DNA of 24,728 nucleotides from IDS-8 sp964424805 (GTDB lineage Bacteria; Pseudomonadota; Gammaproteobacteria; Steroidobacterales; Woeseiaceae): positions 1 to 24,728 of the forward strand of contig CAYRKH010000046.1 in assembly GCA_964424805.1 (NCBI GenBank). The letters run 5' to 3'. How positions within the stretch are numbered: position 1 is the stretch's first letter; the number at the start of each line of letters is the position of its first letter. The position numbers and the translations under genes were made by a program. Shown in pieces: positions 1 through 7,287 of this stretch. The notes below the pieces were generated by a model, which did no database searches, was not told the origin of the DNA, and was given only the letters and a program-made list of their open reading frames with translations.

Positions 1-1196
1 ACCTGCGCCAGTTCGCCGAGGTCGACATCGGCGGCCAGCGGCACCTTGCGCGTATGAACCTTGAAGATGGCCTCGCGGCCGGCCTTGTCGGGCAGGTTGA
101 CGACCACCCGGCGATCGAAGCGGCCGGCGCGCAGCAGCGCCTTGTCGAGCACGTCCGGCTGGTTGGTCGCGGCGAGCACGATCACGCCTTCGCGGCTGGA
201 AAAGCCGTCCATCTCGGTCAGGATCTGGTTCAGCGTCTGCTCCTGCTCGCTGGCCCCGCCGATCACCGCCTGGCCGCGGGCGCGGCCGATGGAATCGATC
301 TCGTCGATGAAGATGATGGCCGGCGCATGCTTGCGCGCTTCCTTGAACAGGTCACGCACGCGCGACGCCCCGACGCCCACGATCATCTCCACGAACTCGG
401 ATCCGCTCATCGAAAAGAACGGCACCTCCGCCTCGCCGGCCACCGCGCGGGCCAGCAGCGTCTTGCCGGTTCCGGGCGATCCCACCAGCAGCACGCCCTT
501 GGGCGCCGCTCCGCCCAGCCGCGTGTATTTCTCCGGGTTCTTCAGGAAATCGACGACCTCGACCAGTTCGTTTTTGGCCTCGTCGATGCCGGCGACGTCG
601 TCGAAGGTAACCCTGCTTTCCGTCTCCTTGTCGAAGCGTCTCGCGGTGCTCTTGCCGAGGCCGCCGAAGCCGCCCAGCATGCCGCCGCCGTGTCTGGCGG
701 CGCGCCGCAGCAGCCAGACCCAGATGCCGATGATCAGGAGCGCGGGACCGAAGGCCGACAGCACCGACAGCAGCGGGTTCGGCTCCACCTGGATCGGCTT
801 TACCCGGATGTCGACGCCGCGCTCGATCAGCTCGGTCTCGAGGCCCGGATCGACGAACAGGGGCAGGATCGTGGTGAAGTTCTCGACCTCGCGCGGGTCG
901 GGCGCCGCCCCGTTTTCGGTCGCCGGTGGCGTCCACGGGATCGGGGTCTTGAATTTCCCCTCTATGGACTCGCCGTGCGTGTGGATCGCCTCGACGTTGT
1001 CCTTCGCCAGCTCGGCCCGGAACGTGGTGTAGGAAATCGGCTCCGGCTCCGGGGGACCGGGGAACAACAGGTTCACCAGGTAGTAGTTGAGCACCAGCAG
1101 CAGGAGGAACGCCAGCCAGTTGCTGCGCGGCGGAATGGACTTGCTGCCAGCGGATTTACCGGGGTTGGAACCTGCTTTATCGTCGTTGGCTGACAT
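1..1196 (-). CDS. ftsH: ATP-dependent zinc metalloprotease FtsH (partial, C-terminus outside window)
   Basis: Membrane-anchored AAA+ protease that extracts and degrades misfolded membrane proteins and some short-lived cytoplasmic regulators. The frame runs from ATG (1196-1194) off the window edge, giving about 398 residues. Visible in order: a polar N-terminus, a first membrane segment (about 26-45), a periplasmic loop of about 95 residues, a second membrane segment (about 140-165), a Gly-rich linker, then the AAA module. The module shows Walker A GSPGTGKT (239-246), Walker B IIFIDEID (294-301) and the second region of homology ending in GRFDRRV. The zinc-binding HEXXH protease domain would lie beyond base 1 and is not seen. 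It is divergent from the HdeD-like gene, with 125 bases between their start codons. Identification is secure from domain order; only completeness is unknown. Confidence 0.97.
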   Translation of the reverse strand, partial: MSANDDKAGSNPGKSAGSKSIPPRSNWLAFLLLLVLNYYLVNLLFPGPPEPEPISYTTFRAELAKDNVEAIHTHGESIEGKFKTPIPWTPPATENGAAPDPREVENFTTILPLFVDPGLETELIERGVDIRVKPIQVEPNPLLSVLSAFGPALLIIGIWVWLLRRAARHGGGMLGGFGGLGKSTARRFDKETESRVTFDDVAGIDEAKNELVEVVDFLKNPEKYTRLGGAAPKGVLLVGSPGTGKTLLARAVAGEAEVPFFSMSGSEFVEMIVGVGASRVRDLFKEARKHAPAIIFIDEIDSIGRARGQAVIGGASEQEQTLNQILTEMDGFSSREGVIVLAATNQPDVLDKALLRAGRFDRRVVVNLPDKAGREAIFKVHTRKVPLAADVDLGELAQ

Positions 1197-1321
1197 CGAT
1201 CCTGTTCCTTCAGATGGCCCCGGACCCTGGCGCCAGGAATTCATGCAGTGCTTGTACAGCGCGCGGGTGCGGTACGCAAATTGCGACTACACTGTTTTAC
1301 GGGAGACGCGGAGGTAAGCGC

Positions 1322-1888
1322 ATGAACGTACGGACTGAAGCCGAGGCCGCCAACCGTCCTGCGGCCGCGGGTCAGGGCACCGGCTGGCAACTGCTGTGGG
1401 GCGTGCTGCTCGTCATCGGCGGCATCCTGGCCCTGGTGATGCCGGCGGTGGCCGCGCTAGCACAGGTGCTGGTACTCGCATGGCTGTTGATGTTCGCCGG
1501 TGTTTTCGAGCTGATTCACGCCATCCAGACGCGGCGTGCACGAGGTTTCGGCTGGAGACTCGCGTCCGGCATCCTGACGTTGGTGCTCGGCATCCTGCTC
1601 CTGGTAAGGCCGGTTACCGGGGTGGCGGCACTGGCATTGCTCACCGGCGCCTTCTTCCTGGCCGGCGGCATCGCGCGGTCGCTTCTCGCGTTCCGGTGGC
1701 GGCCGGCGAGCGGCTGGGGCTGGATACTGCTGGACGGTTTGCTGTCGATTGCGTTGGCGGTGCTCATTGCGATCGGCTGGCCACAGAGTTCGTTCGTCAT
1801 CATCGGTATCCTGGTCGGTGTCTGGCTGATATCCGCCGGTGCCTGGAGGATCGTGCTGGCGCGCGCCTGGGCCGTGCCGGCTCACTGA
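1322..1888 (+). CDS. HdeD-family (DUF308) integral membrane protein
   Basis: A 188-residue, very hydrophobic protein with about six membrane segments (roughly 24-45, 46-66, 79-95, 100-120, 133-152, 157-178), arranged as repeated pairs rich in Gly, Leu and Ala. This pattern, with motifs such as LLWGVLLVIGGILAL and a following FAGVFELIHAI, is typical of the HdeD/DUF308 family. Its founding member is linked to acid resistance in E. coli, but the biochemical role is unknown. The start was chosen at ATG 1322 because GGAGG lies a few bases upstream; an in-frame ATG at 1214 has no such site and would add a non-hydrophobic tail. It is divergent from ftsH and separated by 128 bases from the next gene. 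No regulatory site was recognised. A role in envelope stress alongside FtsH is only a guess from position. Confidence 0.85.
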   Translation: MNVRTEAEAANRPAAAGQGTGWQLLWGVLLVIGGILALVMPAVAALAQVLVLAWLLMFAGVFELIHAIQTRRARGFGWRLASGILTLVLGILLLVRPVTGVAALALLTGAFFLAGGIARSLLAFRWRPASGWGWILLDGLLSIALAVLIAIGWPQSSFVIIGILVGVWLISAGAWRIVLARAWAVPAH

Positions 1889-2002
1889 CTTCGTCTTTCC
1901 TGCGGCGTCCCTGCCGATCGGATGGCACGCTCATTGCAGCGTGCGCCAGTGACTCGAGCCAGCCCAGCGCCGCCGACTGAAGCCCAAGGTCCTCCGGCCG
2001 GC

Positions 2003-2010
2003 GAGGAGGG
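2003..2010 (+). promoter_or_regulatory. Strong ribosome binding site supporting the GTG start of the arylsulfatase
   Basis: GAGGAGGG lies six bases before GTG at 2017. It decides in favour of this non-ATG start; the next in-frame ATG (residue 22) would remove part of the N-terminus. Confidence 0.7.
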
Positions 2011-2016
2011 CGCATT

Positions 2017-4371
2017 GTGAACGACCCGCTCCCGCGTGACATCCTGCCGATTCCCGATCGCCCGTACGTCAGCCCGACGATGTACGACGCGCGGCACCCG
2101 GACGCGACCTACGAACCCATTCGGCCGTTGCTTCCGCCCGACGGGGCCCCGAACATCCTCCTCGTCCTGATCGACGATGCCGGCTTCGGCTCGAACAGCG
2201 CCTTCGGGGGGCCGTGCCGCACGCCGACGCTCGACAGGCTCGCCGCCGGCGGCCTGCGCTATACGCGCTTCCATACCACGGCCATCTGCTCGTCCACCCG
2301 GCAGGCCCTGCTGACCGGGCGCAACCATCACTCGGTGGGCATGGGCACGGTATCGGACATGGCGACCGCTGCACCCGGCTATACGTCACGCCGGCCGAAC
2401 ACGGCCGCCACGATTGCCGAGGTACTCCGCCTGAACGGGTATGCGACGGCGCAGCTCGGCAAATGCCACGAGGTGCCGACGTGGGAGTGGAGCCCGGCGG
2501 GACCTTTCGAACGCTGGCCGACCGGCAGCGGGTTCGAGTACTTCTACGGCTTCGTCGGAGGCGAGACGAGCCAGTTCTATCCCACGCTCATCGAAGGTAC
2601 GACCCCGGTCCGGCCTGGCAAGACGCCGGAGCAGGGCTATCACCTGACCGAGGATCTTGCCGCCCATGCGTGCCTGTGGCTGACCCGGCAGGTGGCGCTC
2701 GCTCCCGATCGTCCTTTCTTCCTGTACTTCGCGCCCGGTGCCACGCACGCGCCGATCCACCTGCCGGAGAACTGGCGCGACCGCTATCGCGGCAGGTTCG
2801 ATGGAGGCTGGGACGTCCTGCGCGAGGAGACCTTCGCGCGCCAGAAGCAGCTCGGTGTGGTTCCGATGGACTGCAAGCTTACACCGCGTCCGGAAGGCAT
2901 CCCGGCGTGGGAGGCCATGCCGGACGAGCTGAAACCCGTGCTCGCGCGCGAGATGGAGCTCTACGCCAGCTTCCTCGAGCACACCGACCATTGCATCGGG
3001 CGCGTGGTCGAGACCATTGAGCAGCTCGGTGCCCTGGACGACACGCTGGTCGCCGTGATCACCGGCGATAACGGCGCTTCCGGCGAGGGCACGCTGAACG
3101 GTACGTGGAACGAGTCGCTGACGATGACCGGGATGACCGGCATCGAAACGCCCGAGTTCCTGCGAGAGCGGCTCGACACCTTCGGTACGCCGCAGTCCTA
3201 CCCGCAGTACTCGCTGGGGTGGGCGCACGCGATGGACACGCCGTACCAGTGGACCAAGCGGGTGGCATCGCACTGGGGCGGGACGCGGAACGGGCTCGTC
3301 GTGCACTGGCCGCGCGGTATCGAGGCGCGGGGCGAGCTGCGCCACCAGTTTCACCACGTGATCGACGTCGCCCCGACGTTGCTCGAAATCGCGTACCTCC
3401 CGGAGCCGCAGCTCGTGAACGGCGTGGGCCAGCAGCCGATCGAGGGCGTGGGCATGACCTACAGCTTCGACCAGGCGGACGCCCCCGAGCGCCACGAGAC
3501 GCAGTATTTCGAAATCCTCGGCAATCGCGGCATCTACCACAAAGGCTGGACCGCGGTCACCGCGCACGGGCCGCCCGTGCCGGACTGGCCGCGCCGCGGT
3601 CTCGACGACGACCGCTGGGAGCTGTACGACACGAACGCCGACTGGACGCAGGCCCACGATCTCGCGCCGCGGGAGCCCGCGAAGCTCGAGGAGCTGAAGC
3701 GGCTGTTCCTGATCGAGGCGGCGAAGTACAACGTGCTGCCGCTCGACGACCGGGCCGCCGCACGCGCGGATCCCGACACCGCCGGCCGCCCGGTGCTTGC
3801 CCGCGAGGGCCGCCAGCGGCTTTACCCGGGTGTCGGACGGCTCAACGCTTTCGCCGTGATCAACATCAAGAACAAGTCTCACCGGATTACGGCGGAGGTG
3901 GTCCTGCGGTCCGAAGCTTGCGAAGGCGTCATCGTGGCCCAGGGCGGCCTGCCGGGCGGCTGGTCACTCTACGCAAGGGAAGGAATGCTGCGGTACTGCT
4001 ATAACTTCTATGGCATCGATCGCTTCCAGGCGGAAGCAACGGAGCCGATACCGCGAGGGAAGCACCGTCTCGGTATGGCGTTCGAATACGACGGGGGAGG
4101 CCCGGCTAAAGGTGGAACCGTGCGCCTGTTCGTCGACGAGCGTGAGGTGGGCAGGGGGCGCGTCGAGCGCACCCAGCCGCTGCCGTTCGCGAGCGACGAG
4201 CCGCTCGAGATCGGCCGGGACGGCGGTTCGCCGGTAACGCCCGACTACCGTTCGGCCGAATTCACCGGCGAGGTGAACTGGGTCGACATCGAAATCCCCG
4301 CGGGCGCGCGGGACTGCGACCACGAGATCACCGGCGGAGAGCGCCTGAAAGCGGCGTTCATCAAGGACTAG
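2017..4371 (+). CDS. Arylsulfatase, long AtsD-like type (784 aa)
   Basis: Predicted type I sulfatase hydrolysing sulfate esters with a formylglycine nucleophile made from Cys. Visible: the metal-ligand motif LIDDAGFG (Asp53, Asp54), the nucleophile region with Cys91 in CSSTR followed by QALLTGRNHHSVGMG, GKCHEV (the lysine of the canonical GKWH), and ITGDNGASGEG (Asp351, Asn352) as further calcium ligands. The catalytic alpha/beta part ends near residue 550. It is followed by about 200 residues rich in beta-strand that look like the accessory sandwich domain of the roughly 780-residue mycobacterial-type arylsulfatases. No signal peptide is evident, so a cytoplasmic location is likely. The usual CXPXR signature has Ser instead of Pro. 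A SulP anion transporter gene follows after the sequence gap, a sensible partner for handling released sulfate. Substrate unknown; family assignment is strong. Confidence 0.93.
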   Translation: MNDPLPRDILPIPDRPYVSPTMYDARHPDATYEPIRPLLPPDGAPNILLVLIDDAGFGSNSAFGGPCRTPTLDRLAAGGLRYTRFHTTAICSSTRQALLTGRNHHSVGMGTVSDMATAAPGYTSRRPNTAATIAEVLRLNGYATAQLGKCHEVPTWEWSPAGPFERWPTGSGFEYFYGFVGGETSQFYPTLIEGTTPVRPGKTPEQGYHLTEDLAAHACLWLTRQVALAPDRPFFLYFAPGATHAPIHLPENWRDRYRGRFDGGWDVLREETFARQKQLGVVPMDCKLTPRPEGIPAWEAMPDELKPVLAREMELYASFLEHTDHCIGRVVETIEQLGALDDTLVAVITGDNGASGEGTLNGTWNESLTMTGMTGIETPEFLRERLDTFGTPQSYPQYSLGWAHAMDTPYQWTKRVASHWGGTRNGLVVHWPRGIEARGELRHQFHHVIDVAPTLLEIAYLPEPQLVNGVGQQPIEGVGMTYSFDQADAPERHETQYFEILGNRGIYHKGWTAVTAHGPPVPDWPRRGLDDDRWELYDTNADWTQAHDLAPREPAKLEELKRLFLIEAAKYNVLPLDDRAAARADPDTAGRPVLAREGRQRLYPGVGRLNAFAVINIKNKSHRITAEVVLRSEACEGVIVAQGGLPGGWSLYAREGMLRYCYNFYGIDRFQAEATEPIPRGKHRLGMAFEYDGGGPAKGGTVRLFVDEREVGRGRVERTQPLPFASDEPLEIGRDGGSPVTPDYRSAEFTGEVNWVDIEIPAGARDCDHEITGGERLKAAFIKD

Positions 4372-4385
4372 GGGCGCTGCTGTGC

Positions 4386-4485
4386 NNNNNNNNNNNNNNN
4401 NNNNNNNNNNNNNNNNNNNNNNNNNNNNNNNNNNNNNNNNNNNNNNNNNNNNNNNNNNNNNNNNNNNNNNNNNNNNNNNNNNNNN
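4386..4485. other. Assembly gap of exactly 100 N
   Basis: A run of 100 unresolved bases, a conventional placeholder length. The 14 bases before it follow the arylsulfatase stop codon. The sequence after it is already inside a SulP transporter frame, so the start of that gene lies in the missing sequence. The flanks show no overlap with each other. Confidence 0.98.
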
Positions 4486-5237
4486 CCTTCCTGCTCGCGG
4501 CATGGCTGCCTCGCACAAGGCTTGCCAAGGTAGCCAGCCTCACCGCAATTGTCGTCCCCACGCTGGTTGCCGTGGTTGCCGGCCTGGACGCGATCGCAAC
4601 GGTGGGCGACGTTGGCGAGATAAGCGGTGCGCTGCCCGCGCCGTTCCTGCCCTCCCTCGACGCCATCAGCGTCGGCTCCGTGACCGGGGCATTCGCCGTT
4701 GCGATCGTCGCGCTGGTGCAGGGCTCCGGCGTCAGCCAGAGCGTACCGAACCCGGACCGCTCGCGCCGCGACCCGTCGCGCGATTTCATCGCCCAGGGCG
4801 CGGCCAATCTGGCCTCGGGACTGTTTCGTGGCCTGCCGGTGGGAGGATCCCTGGGCGGCACGGCGCTCAACGTCATCTCCGGCGCCGGCGGCCGGCTGGC
4901 CGGCATTTGTTCCGGTGTCCTGATGGCGGTGATCGTGGTGGGTCTTCCCGGCGTGATTTCGCGAGTGGTGATGCCGGCGCTCGGCGCGTTGCTGATGCTG
5001 GCGGCGATCCACAGCCTCGACATGTCCGACGTGCGCTCGGTGTGGCGGGCCGGATGGCCTTCGCGCCTGGCCGGAGCAACCACGTTTCTCTCGACGCTGT
5101 TCCTGCCGATCCAGGCGGCGGTCGGGCTCGGCGTGGTGCTGTCGGCACTGCTGTACGTCAATGAATCCTCAACGGACGTCTCGCTTTCGCGACACCGGCG
5201 AAGTGCGCGTCTATCCCGCAACGCCCGTTGTGCTTGA
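4486..5237 (+). pseudogene. SulP-family anion transporter, 5' end in gap and STAS domain apparently deleted
   Basis: SulP proteins are membrane carriers of sulfate, bicarbonate or other anions, usually a 10-14 helix domain followed by a cytoplasmic STAS domain. The open frame enters from the gap (FLLAAWLPRTRLAKVAS) and shows SulP features: APFLPSLDAIS, VQGSGVSQSVPNPD, GAANLASGLFRGLPVGGSLGGTALN, the helix through MPALGALLMLAAIHSLD, and a last helix ending in ALLYVNESSTDVSL. The STAS domain should begin there. Instead the frame runs into 15 Arg/Ser-rich residues and stops at 5237. A stretch resembling the end of the STAS domain is readable in the +1 frame just downstream (listed separately). 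I infer an internal deletion with frameshift, so activity is doubtful; a STAS-less working transporter is the alternative. It probably followed the arylsulfatase in one transcription unit. Confidence 0.75.
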
Positions 5238-5310
5238 AGCCACCCGGCAGGCTTACGCCGATGCCGAGGCATGGCTGGTGAGTGTAGTTGACGGCGACCA
5301 TGACGAATGA
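5182..5310 (+). pseudogene. Out-of-frame remnant resembling the C-terminal end of the SulP STAS domain
   Basis: In the frame one base ahead of the SulP frame the sequence reads RFRDTGEVRVYPATPVVLE, then ATRQAYADAEAWLVSV, and stops at 5308-5310. From memory this resembles the extreme C-terminus of intact SulP proteins of this type (GPVRVYxATPVxGESTxxAxADAEAWL). It directly abuts the end of the transmembrane domain, where about 100 residues of STAS domain should intervene. An ATG at 5161 opens this frame, giving 49 codons in all, but there is no convincing ribosome site, so I read it as a deletion remnant and not an independent small gene. Confidence 0.5.
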
Positions 5311-5612
5311 AAGGTCTTCCATTGCACGCCTGAAAATCGCGGCTGGTGAAGTGGCAATCCGGAGATTCGAAATTCTTTAAAGGTCAGAACGCGCGACGCT
5401 GACCCTGCATGCGTCGATTGAAAATTCGTTGGCAGAAAACATTACAGCAAGCTTGTAAAAAGTCCGCACCGTCGCAAGGCGTGGTTCAACCACCAACCGC
5501 CCAATTCCTGGTAGTCGGTATCCACGGTGCGTTGATAGCCCAGTGGTATCAGCGAAGGATTCTGCAGTCGGGAGCGTCTAACGCGACAGTCGAATCTGCT
5601 GGAGCCATCTTT
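5311..5612. other. Intergenic stretch without recognised gene
   Basis: About 300 bases, visibly more AT-rich than the neighbouring genes, between the SulP remnant and the lipoprotein gene. An open frame runs through its second half in phase with the lipoprotein (from ATG 5409), but its residues are not signal-like and a better start lies at 5613. No tRNA, repeat or clear promoter was recognised. Confidence 0.5.
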
Positions 5613-6296
5613 ATGCGTGGAATCGCAATGGTGCTCGTTTCGGCGCTGTCGCTTGCGGGTTGCGCGAATACCGCCCAGTTGTCCACCAACACCGAAGCCA
5701 CGGATTTTTCGCTGGATGCGGATGCGCTTCGTACCGAGGGCATCGGGTTCCTGACGCCGGTATCCGCGACCGGGCAGGAGGCGAATCGTGTCGAGTTGGC
5801 ACTCGCGTTCGCGGGCTCGCTCGCGGATGCCCACGGTGACATACGCGTCGTCAGCCTGCCGGAGGTGCTTTCCGCCGTTAACCGGGCCGGGCTTGCCGGC
5901 GAGTACAAGGCGATGATCGACGCCTACGCGGCGACCGGCATAATGGAGAAAGGAACGCTGCAACGTGTCGGTGAGGCCAGCGATGCACGCTACCTCGGGT
6001 TGCTCGGGCTTGCCGATTTCGACCAGGGCGTAAACAAGCGCTTCAGCATCGGCGGGCTGCGGCTGCTCGATACCAAGCTCTCCAGTATTCGTGTTTCGTG
6101 GCAGATCTGGGACAGCGCCACCGGCACGATTGCCTGGGAAGGCACCGACGAAATCCATTTCGCCTATGACACCGGCCGCGAGCGCCCGGTCAGCTTCGGC
6201 TTCGTTGCCGGTAAGGCAGCGGCCAATCTCGTGGCGCGCATTCTCCTGGCGAACCCGATGCCGGAAAAAGCGGCAGCGGTCATGCCTTCCCGGTAG
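5613..6296 (+). CDS. Predicted lipoprotein of unknown function (227 aa)
   Basis: I do not recognise the family. The protein starts MRGIAMVLVSALSLAGC, a short hydrophobic signal with lipobox LAGC (Cys17), so it should be lipidated and envelope-attached. The body is a mix of helices and strands with a Trp-containing stretch near the C-terminus (SIRVSWQIWDSATGTIAWEGTDEIHF). This recalls small outer-membrane lipoproteins whose core resembles LpoB/TolB N-terminal folds, but that is only an impression. The start was chosen at 5613 because GGAG lies eight bases upstream and the lipobox then sits at a normal distance; the open frame extends upstream to 5409. The next gene begins five bases after its stop, so it probably heads the glycosyltransferase operon and may act in the same envelope process. 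Confidence 0.75.
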   Translation: MRGIAMVLVSALSLAGCANTAQLSTNTEATDFSLDADALRTEGIGFLTPVSATGQEANRVELALAFAGSLADAHGDIRVVSLPEVLSAVNRAGLAGEYKAMIDAYAATGIMEKGTLQRVGEASDARYLGLLGLADFDQGVNKRFSIGGLRLLDTKLSSIRVSWQIWDSATGTIAWEGTDEIHFAYDTGRERPVSFGFVAGKAAANLVARILLANPMPEKAAAVMPSR

Positions 6297-6301
6297 GACT
6301 C

Positions 6302-7012
6302 ATGGACAGCGCCGTTCCGGCTGCTCCGCAGCTCAGCGTCGTGATCCCGGTCTGCGACGAGGCCGGCAACCTCGGACCGTTGGTCGAGGAGATCGAAAAG
6401 GCCCTTGCAAGCCGCTTCCGGTTCGAGATCATAGTGGTCGACGACGGCAGCCGGGACAGCACGCCTGGTGAAGCCAACGCACTGATGGCGAGGCGGCCCT
6501 GGCTCCGTATCGAACGCCACGACTTCAACCGGGGCCAGAGCGCTGCGATCCGCACCGGCGTTGCCTCGGCCGGCGCGCAATGGGTTGCGGTCCTCGACGG
6601 GGATGGGCAGAACGACCCTGCCGATATTCCGGCGCTCGTGGCTGCCCTCGCGCTTTCTGACGCTGCCATGGTAGTGGGCGAGCGGCGACAGCGGCAGGAC
6701 AACTGGCTGCGCCGTTGCTCTTCCCGCGTCGCCAACGCCATCCGTGCATCGATGCTGCACGATGGAATTCGGGACACCGGCTGCGGGCTCAAGGTTTTTT
6801 ACCGGGACGATTTTCTCGACCTGCCCGCGTTCGATCACATGCATCGCTTCCTCCCGGCCTTGATGCAGCAGCGCGGGCGGAAAGTGCGCTCGATGCCCGT
6901 CAATCATCGGGTCAGGCGCCACGGCCGCTCCAAGTACGGCCTGAAGAACCGACTGTGGGTCGGTATTGTCGACCTGCTCGGGGTGATGTGGCTCGAACGG
7001 CGGCGGCTCTGA
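6302..7012 (+). CDS. GT2 glycosyltransferase, dolichyl/polyprenyl-phosphate sugar synthase-like
   Basis: 236-residue GT-A fold enzyme expected to transfer a sugar from a nucleotide sugar to polyprenyl phosphate on the cytoplasmic face. Seen: VVIPVCDEAGNL at the N-terminus, VVDDGSRDST (Asp47, Asp48), FNRGQSAAIRTG, the DXD-type metal motif in LDGDGQNDPADI (Asp99, Asp101), and GCGLKVFYRDDFLDL in the acceptor region. It lacks the two C-terminal membrane helices of ArnC/GtrB proteins, so it resembles the soluble DPM1-like type. Two bases separate its stop from the next start, and the third gene is an ArnT-like transferase that would use the lipid-linked sugar made here. The sugar cannot be read from the sequence. 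Family assignment is firm, the exact product inferred. Confidence 0.9.
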   Translation: MDSAVPAAPQLSVVIPVCDEAGNLGPLVEEIEKALASRFRFEIIVVDDGSRDSTPGEANALMARRPWLRIERHDFNRGQSAAIRTGVASAGAQWVAVLDGDGQNDPADIPALVAALALSDAAMVVGERRQRQDNWLRRCSSRVANAIRASMLHDGIRDTGCGLKVFYRDDFLDLPAFDHMHRFLPALMQQRGRKVRSMPVNHRVRRHGRSKYGLKNRLWVGIVDLLGVMWLERRRL

Positions 7013-7014
7013 TC

Positions 7015-7287
7015 ATGGAACTTTCGAGGCTGTGGCTGGGCATCGGGCTTGTCGGCCAGGCGATGTTCTTTTCGCGCTTTCTCGTGCAATGGCTGGCCAG
7101 CGAGCGCGCGAAGCGAAGCGTTTTTCCCATGTCCTTCTGGTACCTGAGCCTGGCGGGCGGCGCGTTGCTGCTGGCCTACGCGATCTGGAGGCAGGATCCG
7201 GTCTTCATACTGGGGCAGACCACCGGCGCGGCAATCTACTTGCGCAACATCCGGCTGCGGAAGCGCGAGAAAGCCTTGCCCGCATGA
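7015..7287 (+). CDS. LAB_N (lipid A biosynthesis N-terminal) domain membrane protein
   Basis: A 90-residue protein with three hydrophobic segments (about 5-22, 40-58, 62-80). It carries the LAB_N signature pattern: GQAMFFSRFLVQWLASER, then SVFPMSFWYLSLAGG, then ILGQTTGAAIYLRNI. Such proteins occur beside GT2/GT39 lipid A modification genes, and their exact role is not settled; they resemble small multidrug-resistance-like membrane proteins. Its TGA overlaps the ATG of the next gene by four bases (ATGA), indicating translational coupling. Starting at ATG 7015 gives the expected family length. Confidence 0.88.
   Translation: MELSRLWLGIGLVGQAMFFSRFLVQWLASERAKRSVFPMSFWYLSLAGGALLLAYAIWRQDPVFILGQTTGAAIYLRNIRLRKREKALPA

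Noticed and set aside
2386..3882. Long open frame antisense to the arylsulfatase
   Set aside because: It is a shadow of high-GC third positions; its translation shows no recognisable motif while the + strand carries complete sulfatase motifs.
5409..5612. N-terminal extension of the lipoprotein from ATG 5409
   Set aside because: It would bury the signal peptide and lipobox 68 residues inside the protein; the start at 5613 has a proper ribosome site.
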